DNA of 53,069 nucleotides from positions 184,955-238,023 of the forward strand of contig NVXI01000004.1 of NCBI GenBank assembly GCA_002747015.1, given 5' to 3'. The notes beneath the pieces are model-generated. The model was not told where the DNA came from and searched no databases. It saw only the letters and a program-made list of their open reading frames with translations. This document shows, in pieces, positions 35,452 through 44,766 of this stretch (its first letter is position 1; every line of letters begins with the position of its first letter). Source of the DNA: Zetaproteobacteria bacterium. Lineage in GTDB: Bacteria; Pseudomonadota; Alphaproteobacteria; Micavibrionales; Micavibrionaceae. Both the position numbers and the translations under genes were made by a program.

Positions 35452-35510
35452 TTTTATTCTTCATTGATTTTCAGCATAGTCGGCAATGGTGTAACTAGCG
35501 CACAGCTTAG
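35446..35510. repeat. Direct repeat flanking hipBA, left copy
   Basis: Begins with CAGCCATTTTATT at the tRNA-Gln 3' end and runs to ACTAGCGCACAGCTTAG. It matches 37252-37317 almost base for base (one single-base gap, two substitutions). The two copies bracket the hipBA pair. Confidence 0.9.
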
Positions 35511-35573
35511 CTAGGGTGATAACATGGTGTTAATATTTTGATGTTTTTAAATCTAAATTAGGCTGATCTGGGT

Positions 35574-36812
35574 TTAATTACTGGATTGGATTCTCGATTT
35601 TATCAACGCTATAGTCGATGTTTTAACGCCGTACTGTGTCGCTAGAGTTTCCCACTGTGATAAGGCACATTTCGTTTTTTCAATAATTTCATTGATGCGC
35701 TCATCGTTTAAACTGGTTTCTTCGCCAAGCTTACGCAAGTGACTAACAGTAGGGTTACGTCCCTCACCTGCGACTGTTGTGCTTTGTTCTCCCCTTGGGC
35801 CAGAAGAAAATGTAAGATCATAAGCAGGCGATAATGTCCATTTTCCATTCGCATCCATTAAAAAGCTGAAATTTTTTGAGTGGTCGTCGCGGTTATGCGC
35901 AAGGACATTGAAAACGGCTAATTGATACATTTTTTCTACTTCGCGGATATCGCGTGTTAATGAGCTGGTCAATTCTATCAAAGTCTCATATTCAAGCGAT
36001 GGTGTGCGATAATCTGCGTGTAATAACCCGCAAGCTGTATGCATGTGGACTCTTCTATCACCGTCACGATCAAAGCGTTTAATCGCAAAATATCCTTCGC
36101 CAATATTTGCATCAAAAAGATGGACTGGCGGCATATCAATACCGGCATCTTTGGCCATTAGCGCATAGACATATTCAACTGCGCCTGCATCCACCCCATC
36201 CTCTGTATTAGGAAATTTTACTATCCACGGTTCGTACTCTTGAGAAAGCTTATGAACACCAGGCACAATATTCCCAAAATCAGCATCCACGCCAATCAGC
36301 GCTTTAGGGCGCGCACCGCCAGATGATCCATTTAAAGCAATAAGCTCGGCCAGAACATTATCGGCATCCCCTTCCAACACATCGCGTGCTTGGCTCGCCA
36401 GTATGTTGAGATTAATAGGGTCGCCATGATTATCACCACTTTGATCTGGCTCATAAATGAGAGCGCCGAGAGCGTGAGCGCCGACATGTCCCAAGCGGTC
36501 AAGGGGCGTTATGCTTGCTGGTAAAATGCCTTTAGATTTTGCTAAACGATCAAGTAAAAGTCGTCCCCATCCATCAGGCAGGCTATCGTTAAAAACGCCC
36601 GGCAAGCCTTCAAACAATTGATAATCAAAGCGTGATAGGCCAGATTGTAATGGCAATTTAAACGGTGATAGATTAATGCCGCGTTTGATAAAGGCGACGT
36701 CATATTCGAAGTAGATTATACGATCACGGACAGCCAAGCGCCCAACAGACATGGCGCCGTCGCCAAAATCAACACTCACTTTTATTTCTATGAGAGATTG
36801 GTCTTTTTTCAT
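35574..36812 (-). CDS. hipA: HipA-type serine/threonine kinase toxin
   Basis: Toxin of the HipBA type, a kinase that in E. coli phosphorylates glutamyl-tRNA synthetase and causes persistence. The N-terminal domain (~1-125) includes LPDGWGRLLLDRL. The P-loop equivalent GSSGGARPKAL is at 162-171, FAIKRFDRDGD at 242-252, the catalytic loop AHNRDDHSKNFSF at 305-317 and the metal-binding AYD at 330-332. All active-site residues look intact and the length of 412 is close to E. coli HipA (440). ATG 36812 overlaps the hipB stop (ATGA). The pair sits between direct repeats next to tRNA-Gln. Confidence 0.95.
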   Translation of the reverse strand: MKKDQSLIEIKVSVDFGDGAMSVGRLAVRDRIIYFEYDVAFIKRGINLSPFKLPLQSGLSRFDYQLFEGLPGVFNDSLPDGWGRLLLDRLAKSKGILPASITPLDRLGHVGAHALGALIYEPDQSGDNHGDPINLNILASQARDVLEGDADNVLAELIALNGSSGGARPKALIGVDADFGNIVPGVHKLSQEYEPWIVKFPNTEDGVDAGAVEYVYALMAKDAGIDMPPVHLFDANIGEGYFAIKRFDRDGDRRVHMHTACGLLHADYRTPSLEYETLIELTSSLTRDIREVEKMYQLAVFNVLAHNRDDHSKNFSFLMDANGKWTLSPAYDLTFSSGPRGEQSTTVAGEGRNPTVSHLRKLGEETSLNDERINEIIEKTKCALSQWETLATQYGVKTSTIALIKSRIQSSN

Positions 36813-37114
36813 GTTCCGCGCGCCCTTTGGCGCTGCGGTTCATAGTCATCCAAAACCTCATCAATAGATGAAAAGCTATTTTGTGAAGGTTTCCCAGCTT
36901 GTATGATTTTTTCTAAGCCCCCTAAAACCATTTGGATTTTCAAATAAGCTTCTAATGAAATCGTCCCTTTTTGCTCAAATTTACGCAAAGTTGGCAATGG
37001 CACACCTGATCGTGTGGCTAATTCTTTTTGAGTTAAATTGACCTCTAATCGCTTTAATTGGGCATTTTTAGAGATTTTACCTTGTGCTTTTGCTGCTGTT
37101 ATAAGTGATACCAT
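36809..37114 (-). CDS. hipB: HipB-type antitoxin (XRE helix-turn-helix)
   Basis: A 101-residue antitoxin and repressor. The helix-turn-helix is LTQKELATRSGVPLPTLRKF at ~27-46. The flexible C-terminal tail (DYEPQRQRARGT) would contact HipA or be cut for degradation. It precedes hipA and overlaps it by 4 bases. Upstream, CTRTTATTTAG motifs at 37127-37137 and 37157-37167 are likely operator sites for self-repression. Confidence 0.92.
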   Translation of the reverse strand: MVSLITAAKAQGKISKNAQLKRLEVNLTQKELATRSGVPLPTLRKFEQKGTISLEAYLKIQMVLGGLEKIIQAGKPSQNSFSSIDEVLDDYEPQRQRARGT

Positions 37115-37126
37115 TATGTTACCTAA

Positions 37127-37167
37127 CTGTTATTTAGCCCCTTAAGTAATATTATACTATTATTTAG
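37127..37167 (-). promoter_or_regulatory. Putative HipB operator region
   Basis: Two copies of CTRTTATTTAG (37127-37137 and 37157-37167) lie 30 bases apart, about three helical turns, just upstream of the hipB start. This is where HipB-type repressors bind. The intervening ATTATACTATTATT is AT-rich and may hold the -10 element. Confidence 0.5.
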
Positions 37168-37251
37168 ATATTTTTTCAATCTATTTATTACTAAGCCTTT
37201 CTACTGTGGTTTAGGAGATCACAGAGAATAATTATCACCTGACTACATTTA

Positions 37252-37317
37252 CAGCCATTTTATTTCTTCATTGATTTTCAGCATAGTCGGCAATGGTGTA
37301 ACTAGCTCACATCTTAG
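37252..37317. repeat. Direct repeat flanking hipBA, right copy
   Basis: Matches 35446-35510 from CAGCCATTTTATT to ATCTTAG. It overlaps the last codons of the DedA-like gene (stop at 37307-37309), so this copy probably represents the original chromosomal sequence or has supplied the gene's present end. Confidence 0.9.
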
Positions 37318-37867
37318 TTTCTAGCCCCATTTTAAAGAAATAGTAACAGTAGAAACATATCCAAAGAACAGTATGAAGCCATAACAAGTTTTTTGTACTC
37401 ATATACGATTTTAATACACTTTTGGTGCCATAGATCACAAAAATTAGAAACAGAAATCGTCCAATGCGAGCAACCGCACTTATTAAAATAAAAACAGGTA
37501 CAGAAAGAGCCAAGTGGCCTGACCATGCCGCGTATATCTTGAATGGCAAGCCTGTGAACCCAGCCATAATAATTACCTTTACAGGGTTGGCATTTTGCAT
37601 TTGCTCGCCTGCCTGATCAATCATATTTTTGGATATTGCAGGAACGAAATCTAATGCTTGTCTGATGTAATCAAAGGATATACTCGCTAAAATATAAAGT
37701 ACAGTGCCGCCTATCAATGCACCAATCAGAGTAATAAACGCATTTATCACCGCTTCTTTGAGGTCGGTAACCGCTATGCGGGTAAGCCAAATGTCAGGCA
37801 CAAAGAAGAAGAATGTAGCTTCTGCAAATCCCCAAACAAAAGAAACAACCCGTGTTTTTAGAGCCAT
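37307..37867 (-). CDS. DedA-like / YqaA-type membrane protein
   Basis: A 186-residue inner-membrane protein with about four to five hydrophobic helices. It has WGFAEATFFFFVPDIWLTRI near the start and the GxxG-rich segment IMAGFTGLPFKIYAAWSGHL in the middle, features of the DedA/VTT superfamily thought to flip or move lipids. It overlaps the acyltransferase gene by 10 bases, last in the minus-strand phospholipid operon. Its final codons lie inside a direct repeat, so the natural C-terminus may have been changed by the hipBA insertion. Confidence 0.7.
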   Translation of the reverse strand: MALKTRVVSFVWGFAEATFFFFVPDIWLTRIAVTDLKEAVINAFITLIGALIGGTVLYILASISFDYIRQALDFVPAISKNMIDQAGEQMQNANPVKVIIMAGFTGLPFKIYAAWSGHLALSVPVFILISAVARIGRFLFLIFVIYGTKSVLKSYMSTKNLLWLHTVLWICFYCYYFFKMGLETKM

Positions 37868-38493
37868 TCCTTTGGCTCCATTTCTTGTTCCAAAGCATTA
37901 AATGTGGCTTCAAGAGATGATATTAATTGAGAACGATCCCCCATCCATGATAGGTCTTCACCAATATTAATTTCACAAATAAAGGGAACAAATAAACCTT
38001 CACCGCGAGGTAGTGATTTACCAAGGCCATGCATAAAGACAGGCGTAATTTTGATCTCTGGCTTTGCCTCAAGGACTTTCGTTATTCCATATTTCAAGCG
38101 TTGGCGTTTTTCTGGCTCGCCTCTGCTTCCTTCAGGGAAAATAACAACGGTATATCCTTTGTCCAATGCCTGTATAACAGGGGCTAATGGATCACCACTT
38201 CCACCTTTGCGATCAATGGGGATAATCCCTATGATGTTCAATGAAAACCACGTTGAAAAGGCATTTCGGCAAAAGTAATCTTTTGCAGCAACAAGCTTCA
38301 CTTTGTTCATATCTTTGAGCTTAAATAAACTCATCAAAACCATAGCATCAAGGTGGGAGTTATGATTTGCTGCGACTAAATGCGCACCATCATGCACCTG
38401 TAGCCGATCCAAATTACGTGTACTCAATCCAAGGAAAATAATCAGAAACGGTCGAACCAAGAGGGCGTAAAATAAGAGTCTTAAAATATTCAT
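37858..38493 (-). CDS. PlsC-family lysophospholipid acyltransferase
   Basis: Acyl transfer to lysophosphatidate or a similar acceptor at the inner membrane. The catalytic box is AANHNSHLDAM (NHxxHxD form) at ~42-52, and the acceptor-binding FPEGSRGEPEKRQ at ~117-130, with VFMHGLGKSLPRGE further on. An N-terminal hydrophobic helix anchors it. It is 11 bases downstream of cdsA and overlaps the DedA-like gene, so the operon makes and modifies phosphatidate and its CDP derivative. Confidence 0.9.
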   Translation of the reverse strand: MNILRLLFYALLVRPFLIIFLGLSTRNLDRLQVHDGAHLVAANHNSHLDAMVLMSLFKLKDMNKVKLVAAKDYFCRNAFSTWFSLNIIGIIPIDRKGGSGDPLAPVIQALDKGYTVVIFPEGSRGEPEKRQRLKYGITKVLEAKPEIKITPVFMHGLGKSLPRGEGLFVPFICEINIGEDLSWMGDRSQLISSLEATFNALEQEMEPKEWL

Positions 38494-38504
38494 GTTTCAA
38501 GCCT

Positions 38505-39446
38505 TTAGTAATAGAAGAACCGCACCATATGAAAGAATAGCGGCGCCGTAAGGCTTAGGGAGTCTATACGGTCAAGGATACCGCCATGGCCGGGTATCAG
38601 ACTTCCTGCGTCTTTAATTTTCAAATCTCTTTTTAGTGCCGAGAATGTGACATCTCCGATAAAGCCGGCGCATGCGATCATCAATCCGGCAAGCAATGAG
38701 AATATAAGGCTAAAGGGTGTGAGGAATGGCGCAAGAATTGCAGCGCCAAGCATCGTGGTTAGAACACCACCAATAAAGCCTTCCCATGTTTTTTTAGGGC
38801 TGACCTTTGGCACGATCTTATGTTTTCCAAAGAGCTTGCCCCAGACATACTGCGCGACATCATTTCCTTGGTTAAGAATTGCCATGAACATAAGTAACCC
38901 TACGCCGCCAGCAATACTCGCTTCTGTTGCTGGAAACTGCATAAGCATAGCCGCATGGGAAATGGCAAAGACCGTAATCATTAACCCCCAACTAATCGCT
39001 GTTACAGATTTTAAAAAGCCATCTGTTTGGCCTGATATAATCAAGCGGAAAGGCAGTAAGAAAAATACCCAGACAGGAATGAACACGATGAATAAACCAT
39101 ACCAACCCATATAAACCAGCGCATATTGTAGGGGTATGGTTAGGTATGCCCAGAATAAAACACGGCGATCTGCGCGCCTTAAAGGGATAATGGAAATAAA
39201 CTCTTTGAAGGCCAAGAAGCTAATAAGGCCAAAAAAGATAACGGAAACAATAGGGGATGTCAGTATCGCTAAAGAGAAAATAGCAATCATAAACCACCAG
39301 CTTTTCACTCTGTCAGCTAACTCTTTATGTTCATTCTTTTCATCCTTACGCCGGAGAAAGAAAACAATAATGCTCGCAACAAGGAGAAGGCCGAAGATAG
39401 CGACAATGCTCGCATGAATAGGGTTCGATAAAGAAAAGTCAGGCAT
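38505..39446 (-). CDS. cdsA: Phosphatidate cytidylyltransferase
   Basis: Makes CDP-diacylglycerol from phosphatidate and CTP in the membrane. The family signature is complete near the C-terminus: SALKRDLKIKDAGSLIPGHG, then GILDRIDSL. SPKKTWEGFIGGVL precedes it. About seven to eight membrane helices; 313 residues is near the usual length. It overlaps the upstream phosphatidyltransferase gene by 8 bases. As this branch includes its own acyltransferase and alcohol transferase, it may be a second CdsA beside a housekeeping copy elsewhere. Confidence 0.94.
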   Translation of the reverse strand: MPDFSLSNPIHASIVAIFGLLLVASIIVFFLRRKDEKNEHKELADRVKSWWFMIAIFSLAILTSPIVSVIFFGLISFLAFKEFISIIPLRRADRRVLFWAYLTIPLQYALVYMGWYGLFIVFIPVWVFFLLPFRLIISGQTDGFLKSVTAISWGLMITVFAISHAAMLMQFPATEASIAGGVGLLMFMAILNQGNDVAQYVWGKLFGKHKIVPKVSPKKTWEGFIGGVLTTMLGAAILAPFLTPFSLIFSLLAGLMIACAGFIGDVTFSALKRDLKIKDAGSLIPGHGGILDRIDSLSLTAPLFFHMVRFFYY

Positions 39447-40086
39447 GGGATTTCCCCTCTAAATGGTCGTAAGCGCTTTTGGCCCGTTTCCAAATTGTAA
39501 TGACGCAGCCGATGGATATAATTATTAAGGACAGGGCAAGAATATAACCTTGCTCCCAAAACATTGCTTCAATAGGCGCTAAAAAACAGGCAGCAGAAAT
39601 AAGAAGCATACGTTGAAGCTTTGCCATCGGCCCTTGAAAATCAGTGGGTGCGCCTAACCCTCTTCCAAGAGTACGAACATAAGCCGTCATTACCGCCAAT
39701 ACCGCGGCCAACCATCCTAATGTCGGTATTCCTGCGGCATAACCGGCACCAACAATAATAAGAACATCTGAAATGCGATCAGGGATATCATTAAATAGCT
39801 CGCCTGAAGCTGTCGCCTTACCACCTTCAACAGCAACCAGCCCATCAAGGATGTTACAAAAGGCACGCCCTACAAAGCAGAGTAGAATAAGCAGCACATA
39901 AAACCACAAAGCTGAACCAGCAATAGGGAACAGTAAAAACAATAATCCTGCTATCCCTGAGAAGGCAATGCTGGCAATCGATATTTGATTAGGAGTTATA
40001 TTTTTCTTGCTAATCCATTGTGCGGATTTTTGCATAATTGCCCAACTTCGCGCTTTGAGTGGTCGTCTGTTTTTGGGGTTGCTCAT
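39439..40086 (-). CDS. CDP-alcohol phosphatidyltransferase family protein
   Basis: Joins CDP-diacylglycerol to an alcohol, with several membrane helices. The catalytic motif DxxDGxxARx8GxxxDxxxD appears in altered form as NILDGLVAVEGGKATASGEL followed by FNDIPDRISD: the first Asp and third Asp are Asn, and AR is AV. Some CDP-alcohol enzymes carry such Asn forms, so it may still be active, but the choice of alcohol is unclear. First gene of the minus-strand phospholipid operon. Confidence 0.82.
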   Translation of the reverse strand: MSNPKNRRPLKARSWAIMQKSAQWISKKNITPNQISIASIAFSGIAGLLFLLFPIAGSALWFYVLLILLCFVGRAFCNILDGLVAVEGGKATASGELFNDIPDRISDVLIIVGAGYAAGIPTLGWLAAVLAVMTAYVRTLGRGLGAPTDFQGPMAKLQRMLLISAACFLAPIEAMFWEQGYILALSLIIISIGCVITIWKRAKSAYDHLEGKSHA

Positions 40087-40854
40087 GTTATATCTAGCCT
40101 CTCTATTATTGAAAGATAGATGGTTACTCGCTGCTTTACCACTGAAATGCTTAAAAGTAGAGAAATCTTCTGGAACTCATTATAGAGAATGTTTAGCATC
40201 AGACTGCCCACACAGTCATTTCCCATAATTCCAATTTTCTGTTTTTACTGCGGTGGCGGTTCTACGACCAGATACTATTCTTATATTTTTGCTTGTTTTG
40301 TTTAAGAGCGTCGCGCATAGATAAATTAGAATAGGGTGTGTTTGAAACGCTAAATTATTTTGTTTGGTTTTTTAAGATTTAGGGCCTGTATGATTCTTAG
40401 TGTTGTCGAGCGTATATTAATAATAGACTGTTTTAACTTAAGAAACTCTTCTAAATATACAGAACGTGTGGATTGCAATGGATGAAAGACACGTATCAGT
40501 ATTGATGAGGCCATGAGGGTGGGCGGTTACGTGGGTGCTCATGTCTTGATATTGTATTGATATGCCCCTAGAATTCAGCTGTATCAATGGTATGGCGGAG
40601 TAATTTTGCAGGATATTAAAGCAGAATAGCGTTGTCGCCTTTACTTTGGGGTGTTGTTTTTACCTTGGATAAACAGAATATATTTTTGATAAGAGAAGTT
40701 CATATTTTCATTATACTAACGCAATCAAGGATTGTTTTGGCAAGTGCTGCGTAGTTTAGCAAAGGCTTGATTGTTTTGCGAGGGCTTGACATTTATCGTT
40801 TTAAGGAAGAACATTTGGGTATTGTTTAAAGAATTTAAATATTATGAGGATATT
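40087..40854. other. 768-bp intergenic region without genes
   Basis: Divergent promoter region between the phospholipid operon and the porin gene. I see no protein of worth. Near the porin lie a long-loop stem (CAATCAAG 40722-40729 with CTTGATTG 40766-40773, followed by TTTTG) and TTGACA-like sequence at ~40787. The stem may attenuate or terminate a leader transcript. Confidence 0.45.
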
Positions 40855-41568
40855 ATGAATAAGAAATATTTAGGACTTCTGAGTGTTATGTGTGTGGCTG
40901 TTCCCCAAGTATCGTGGGCGCAAGAGGAAAGTAGTGCATTTGATTTTTCTGCGAATGCGGCACTTGTTAGTGATTATGTGTTCCGTGGAATTAGTCAGTC
41001 TGATGAAAATTTTGCCATTCAAGGCGGGTTTGATATTGGACATGAGAGCGGACTTTACACAGGTGTGTGGGCATCGAGCATAGATTTTAATGATGGCGAT
41101 GAAGCCAATATCGAAATTGATATTTATGGTGGTTATGGCGGTGAAGTGCACGATATTTCTTATGATGTTGGTGCTATTTACTATGCGTATCCTGGTGCGA
41201 ATAGTTCACTGAATTATGATTTCTGGGAGGCTTATGGCTCTTTGGGTTATGACTTTGGTGCTGCAAGTGCAACTGTGGGCGTGAGTTATTCTCCGGAGTT
41301 CTTCGGTGACGCTGGTGATGCTGTTTACACACATTTAGGTGTTGATGTGCCTTTGCCACATGACTTTACCTTGAGCGGTGGTGTTGGCTATCAGGAGATA
41401 GATAAGGGTGAAAATTACACGGACTGGAATCTAACAGTTGGTTATGATTGGAGAGATGTTAATTTCTTCGTGAGCTATACTGATACGGATCTTGATGAGC
41501 CAAGTGAATGCGCGGACGGTTGTGATGCCCGTGTTGTATTGGGTGTTTCTGTGGCATTTGGTATTTAG
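40855..41568 (+). CDS. TorF-family putative outer-membrane porin
   Basis: The start is ATG 40855 after TATGAGGATATT; the earlier frame start lacks a signal. The signal peptide MNKKYLGLLSVMCVAVPQVS (WAQ cleavage) precedes a barrel with the typical beginning FSANAALVSDYVFRGISQSD and strands such as YTGVWASSIDFNDGDEANIE and LTVGYDWRDVNFFVSYTDTD. TorF proteins are assumed outer-membrane channels of unknown substrate. The length of 237 residues is usual. Single gene; a small hairpin (41591-41612) follows. Confidence 0.92.
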   Translation: MNKKYLGLLSVMCVAVPQVSWAQEESSAFDFSANAALVSDYVFRGISQSDENFAIQGGFDIGHESGLYTGVWASSIDFNDGDEANIEIDIYGGYGGEVHDISYDVGAIYYAYPGANSSLNYDFWEAYGSLGYDFGAASATVGVSYSPEFFGDAGDAVYTHLGVDVPLPHDFTLSGGVGYQEIDKGENYTDWNLTVGYDWRDVNFFVSYTDTDLDEPSECADGCDARVVLGVSVAFGI

Positions 41569-41667
41569 TAATTCCCAATAAATTTCTACCAAGATGGTCT
41601 AGTCCCCATCTTGACTGCGTATATTTCATGAGAACTGTAACAAATTTATACATGAAGGAGCCAAGGA

Positions 41668-43833
41668 ATGCGCTTTTTAGATAACGTCAAAATTTCAAAA
41701 AAATTACCTATTATTATTGTGCTGTGTGCGATTACATCTGCGGCAATCATTGGGGTATTGTCCTATGTGAAGGCGCGAGACGCCGTGATTTATGCACAAG
41801 AGGAAAAATTGGTGGCGTTGAAGGAAACGCGTAAAAAGCAACTTGGTGACTATCTAGGTTCTATTGAGGAAGATTTACTCGCCGTTGCTAGTAACCCGTT
41901 TACATTGAAGGCTTTGCAATCATTTGAGGCTGCTTGGGCGGATCTTGCGTTGCAAGGTAATCAAACAGAGATTTTACAAAGATTGTATATTACAGGTAAC
42001 TCACATGCACTTGGTGAGAAAGAAAAGCTTGATTATGCGCTCGATGGATCATTGTATTCGCGTGCACATGCGACATATCATCCGTGGTTCCGTTCATTCC
42101 TTTATGCGCGTGAGTATTACGATATTTTCTTGTTCGATTTGGACGGAAATTTGGTTTACACCGTTTTTAAAGAAAATGATTATGCGACAAATATTAATAC
42201 AGGTGAGTGGAAGGATACAGATTTAGGCAATGTTTTTCGCGCGGCGCGGGACAGTGGAAGAGCAGGAGACAAACACTTTTTTGATTTCAAACCTTATTCA
42301 CCAAGCCATGGTGTGCCAGCCAGCTTTATTTCTACGCCTATTGTTGATCATAAAGGTCAAATGAAAGGTGTTCTTGTGTATCAAATGCCGATTGGACGAA
42401 TTAATGGTATTATGCAAGAGGCCGCCGGGATGGGTGAGTCTGGTGAAACCTATATTGTTGGTGCAGATTTCCTTATGCGTAGTGATTCTCGCTTTTTGGA
42501 AGAGGGGGCAGAGACATCAATTTTGAATACAAAAGTTGATGGTCAGACTGTGCGTGATGCTCTGAAAGGTGGTAGTGGAGTGGCAATCGTGCCGGATTAT
42601 CGTGGCATTAATGTTTCTTCGGCTTATACATTGTTTGAATTTTTAGGAACAAAATGGGTGGTTTTGGCCGAGATTGATGAATCTGAAATGCTTAGACCTG
42701 TTATTCAAATGAGAGATCAGGCCTTGATGGTTATAGTTATTTTGATGGTTATAATTGTTGGTGTTGGTGTTTTCTTTTCACGCATGATTACGCGGCCTAT
42801 TTCGACCATCACAGGTGCGATGGAGGTTCTGGCGCGTGGTGATACATCTATTGATATACCGGAAAGTGGTCGTGCGGATGAAATAGGTGATATGTCAAAG
42901 GCTTTGGAGGTTTTCAAGAATAACCGTATTGAGGCCGATCGTATTGCTGAAGAACAAGTGCAGTCACAGGAGAAACAAGTTGAGCGTGCGAAGAATCTTG
43001 AGGACATTACCTCAGAGTTTGAAACAAAAGTATCTGATCTTATTAATGGATTGGCTGCGGCTTCTACAGAGTTGGATGCGACGGCAAAATCTATGTCGGG
43101 TATTGCCGCGCAGACAACAGAGCAAACGGAGGCGATGACGAGGGCATCGACATCAGCATCAGAGAATATTCAAACTGTTGCGGGTGCATCTGAAGAGCTC
43201 AGCGCCTCTATCCAGGAGTTGAGCCAGCAGGTGCAGACCACTAGTAAAGCAGCAAATATGGCAACGGAAGATGTCGAAAAGGCTTCGGCGCAAATCGAAA
43301 GCCTTTTGGCGGCCTCTGAAAAAATTGGAGCTGTGGTGAGTTTGATTCAAGACATTGCCGAACAAACAAATTTGTTGGCCTTGAATGCAACGATTGAATC
43401 TGCGAGAGCTGGCGATGCCGGAAAGGGTTTCGCTGTTGTTGCGAATGAAGTTAAGTCATTGGCTCAAGAAACTTCAAGTGCAACGGAGCAAATTGCAGGA
43501 GAAGTTGATACTGTTCAAAAAGAAGTGCGTAGCGCTGTTGAGGCGATTAAAAATATTGACGTTAAGATACGTGAAGTCAATGATTCTGCGACTGCGATTG
43601 CAGCGGCGATTGAGGAACAGAATGCCACAACAGAGGAAATTACGCGTAATACACAGACCTCGGCTACCAATATGCAAGAGCTTAACGGGAATGTGGCTAG
43701 TGTGAATGAGGCGGCGCAGACGACAGGGGAAGCCGCGAATGATGTATTAAACGCATCGGGTGAGCTTGGTCGTCAGACAGAGACGTTGAGGCAGCAAGTT
43801 GCGGAGTTTTTGAAAAAAGTAAATGAGGCTTAA
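41668..43833 (+). CDS. Methyl-accepting chemotaxis protein with periplasmic Cache-type sensor
   Basis: Transmembrane chemoreceptor of 721 residues. TM1 is at ~13-33 ([20 protein letters not shown]). A large periplasmic sensor (~34-345) follows with Cache-like strands ([60 protein letters not shown]). TM2 is at ~350-370, then HAMP ([17 protein letters not shown]) and the signalling hairpin with the conserved tip [20 protein letters not shown]. It relays ligand binding to CheA/CheW. The C-terminus lacks the pentapeptide tether (ends VNEA). GAAGGAGCC gives a good ribosome site. No che genes nearby, so it is an orphan receptor. Confidence 0.96.
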   Translation: MRFLDNVKISKKLPIIIVLCAITSAAIIGVLSYVKARDAVIYAQEEKLVALKETRKKQLGDYLGSIEEDLLAVASNPFTLKALQSFEAAWADLALQGNQTEILQRLYITGNSHALGEKEKLDYALDGSLYSRAHATYHPWFRSFLYAREYYDIFLFDLDGNLVYTVFKENDYATNINTGEWKDTDLGNVFRAARDSGRAGDKHFFDFKPYSPSHGVPASFISTPIVDHKGQMKGVLVYQMPIGRINGIMQEAAGMGESGETYIVGADFLMRSDSRFLEEGAETSILNTKVDGQTVRDALKGGSGVAIVPDYRGINVSSAYTLFEFLGTKWVVLAEIDESEMLRPVIQMRDQALMVIVILMVIIVGVGVFFSRMITRPISTITGAMEVLARGDTSIDIPESGRADEIGDMSKALEVFKNNRIEADRIAEEQVQSQEKQVERAKNLEDITSEFETKVSDLINGLAAASTELDATAKSMSGIAAQTTEQTEAMTRASTSASENIQTVAGASEELSASIQELSQQVQTTSKAANMATEDVEKASAQIESLLAASEKIGAVVSLIQDIAEQTNLLALNATIESARAGDAGKGFAVVANEVKSLAQETSSATEQIAGEVDTVQKEVRSAVEAIKNIDVKIREVNDSATAIAAAIEEQNATTEEITRNTQTSATNMQELNGNVASVNEAAQTTGEAANDVLNASGELGRQTETLRQQVAEFLKKVNEA

Positions 43834-43858
43834 GTTTCGATTTTAAGTGTTTTTTGAT

Positions 43859-43883
43859 AATGCCCTCGAAATTCGGGGGCATT
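43859..43883 (+). terminator. Hairpin after chemoreceptor gene
   Basis: AATGCCCTCG (43859-43868) pairs with CGGGGGCATT (43874-43883), ten pairs with one T-G. The following ATTGTATG has no strong T-run, so it is a probable but imperfect terminator. Confidence 0.6.
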
Positions 43884-43990
43884 ATTGTATGATGTGTGTT
43901 GATGGCTTCGAGAATAAAGAAATTATTTTGAGGGGAGGGGGCGTTTTTTGCGTATCAATAAGGTAGGGTCGAATGAATGGAGGGAATGCT

Positions 43991-44323
43991 ATGTTGTTTA
44001 AAGTTATTGACACATTGTTGGATCGATCTTTTGGAAAAGAGCTTGATTATGATTGTCTTGATCGATTGGAGTTAGATGTTCGAAGGCAAATACAGCGCCG
44101 TCGCGTTGCGCCAAACATTATTACATCCCTTATACCTGCTCTACCAATTGTGCAGTTGCGTTATGCGTCTTTGGGGTTGGCGATGGTTACCGTGTTGGTT
44201 GCCACGCAGATATCTTTCTCGTTTGCGCCTAAACCTGATACACTTGGGCTTGAGGTGTTTTCCCCTAATGTGTCTTTCCTTGTCACGTCAACATTTGAAT
44301 ATTCGGATTCCGTGCGCCTATGA
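43991..44323 (+). CDS. Small membrane protein, probable anti-sigma factor (CnrY-like position)
   Basis: The start is taken at ATG 43991, preceded by ATGGAGGG; an ATG at 43973 would place the ribosome site inside the gene. The 110-residue protein has a charged cytoplasmic N-terminus (~1-55, FGKELDYDCLDRLELDVRRQ), one helix (~65-85, ASLGLAMVTVLVATQISFSF) and a short periplasmic tail. That layout and its place before a metal-sensor-like gene and an ECF sigma gene match the anti-sigma CnrY of Cupriavidus cnrYXH. No sequence motif proves it. The stop overlaps the next start (ATGA). Confidence 0.6.
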   Translation: MLFKVIDTLLDRSFGKELDYDCLDRLELDVRRQIQRRRVAPNIITSLIPALPIVQLRYASLGLAMVTVLVATQISFSFAPKPDTLGLEVFSPNVSFLVTSTFEYSDSVRL

Positions 44324-44766
44324 AACAGCTACCCCAAATTATTTTTATTATTATGATTATTATTTGCACTGGCTCTTGTGGTGTCTTGATTGGTCAGAAT
44401 ATGGCGCATATAAAGGACCATGGTACTTCGAATGACATGCATTTTGTATTTCATGATCAGTTGAATGTCACCGCGCAGCAAGAAGAAAAACTGATTGAGA
44501 TTGAAAAAAAGTTTAAGCGTCTGAAAAATCTTTATCAAGGTCGGATGAGAACTGCGAATATGGAATTGGCGCAGGCTATTAAGGAGGGTGGTTATCAATC
44601 CCCCGAAATTGAAAATAGTGTACATAATATTCATGAGTCTATGGGGGCTTTACAAGGGCTGAGCCTTCAACATCTTGCAGATATGCAGGATGTCTTGAGT
44701 GAAGATCAGGGCCGGAAATTACAGGAGATGGTGGTTGAGCAGCTATACCGGAACGCCGGAGAGTAA
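44320..44766 (+). CDS. Periplasmic heavy-metal sensor (CnrX/Spy-like)
   Basis: A 148-residue protein with an N-terminal membrane anchor (IIFIIMIIICTGSCGVLIGQ) and an alpha-helical periplasmic part. FVFHDQLNVTAQQEEKLIEI and the C-terminal MQDVLSEDQGRKLQEMV follow the CnrX/Spy pattern (helical hairpin with LTxxQ). His residues near 34, 41 and 45 could bind metal. CnrX releases its anti-sigma partner when Ni or Co binds. The gene stands between the anti-sigma-like and sigma genes, overlapping both, which supports the same sensor role here. Confidence 0.75.
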   Translation: MKQLPQIIFIIMIIICTGSCGVLIGQNMAHIKDHGTSNDMHFVFHDQLNVTAQQEEKLIEIEKKFKRLKNLYQGRMRTANMELAQAIKEGGYQSPEIENSVHNIHESMGALQGLSLQHLADMQDVLSEDQGRKLQEMVVEQLYRNAGE

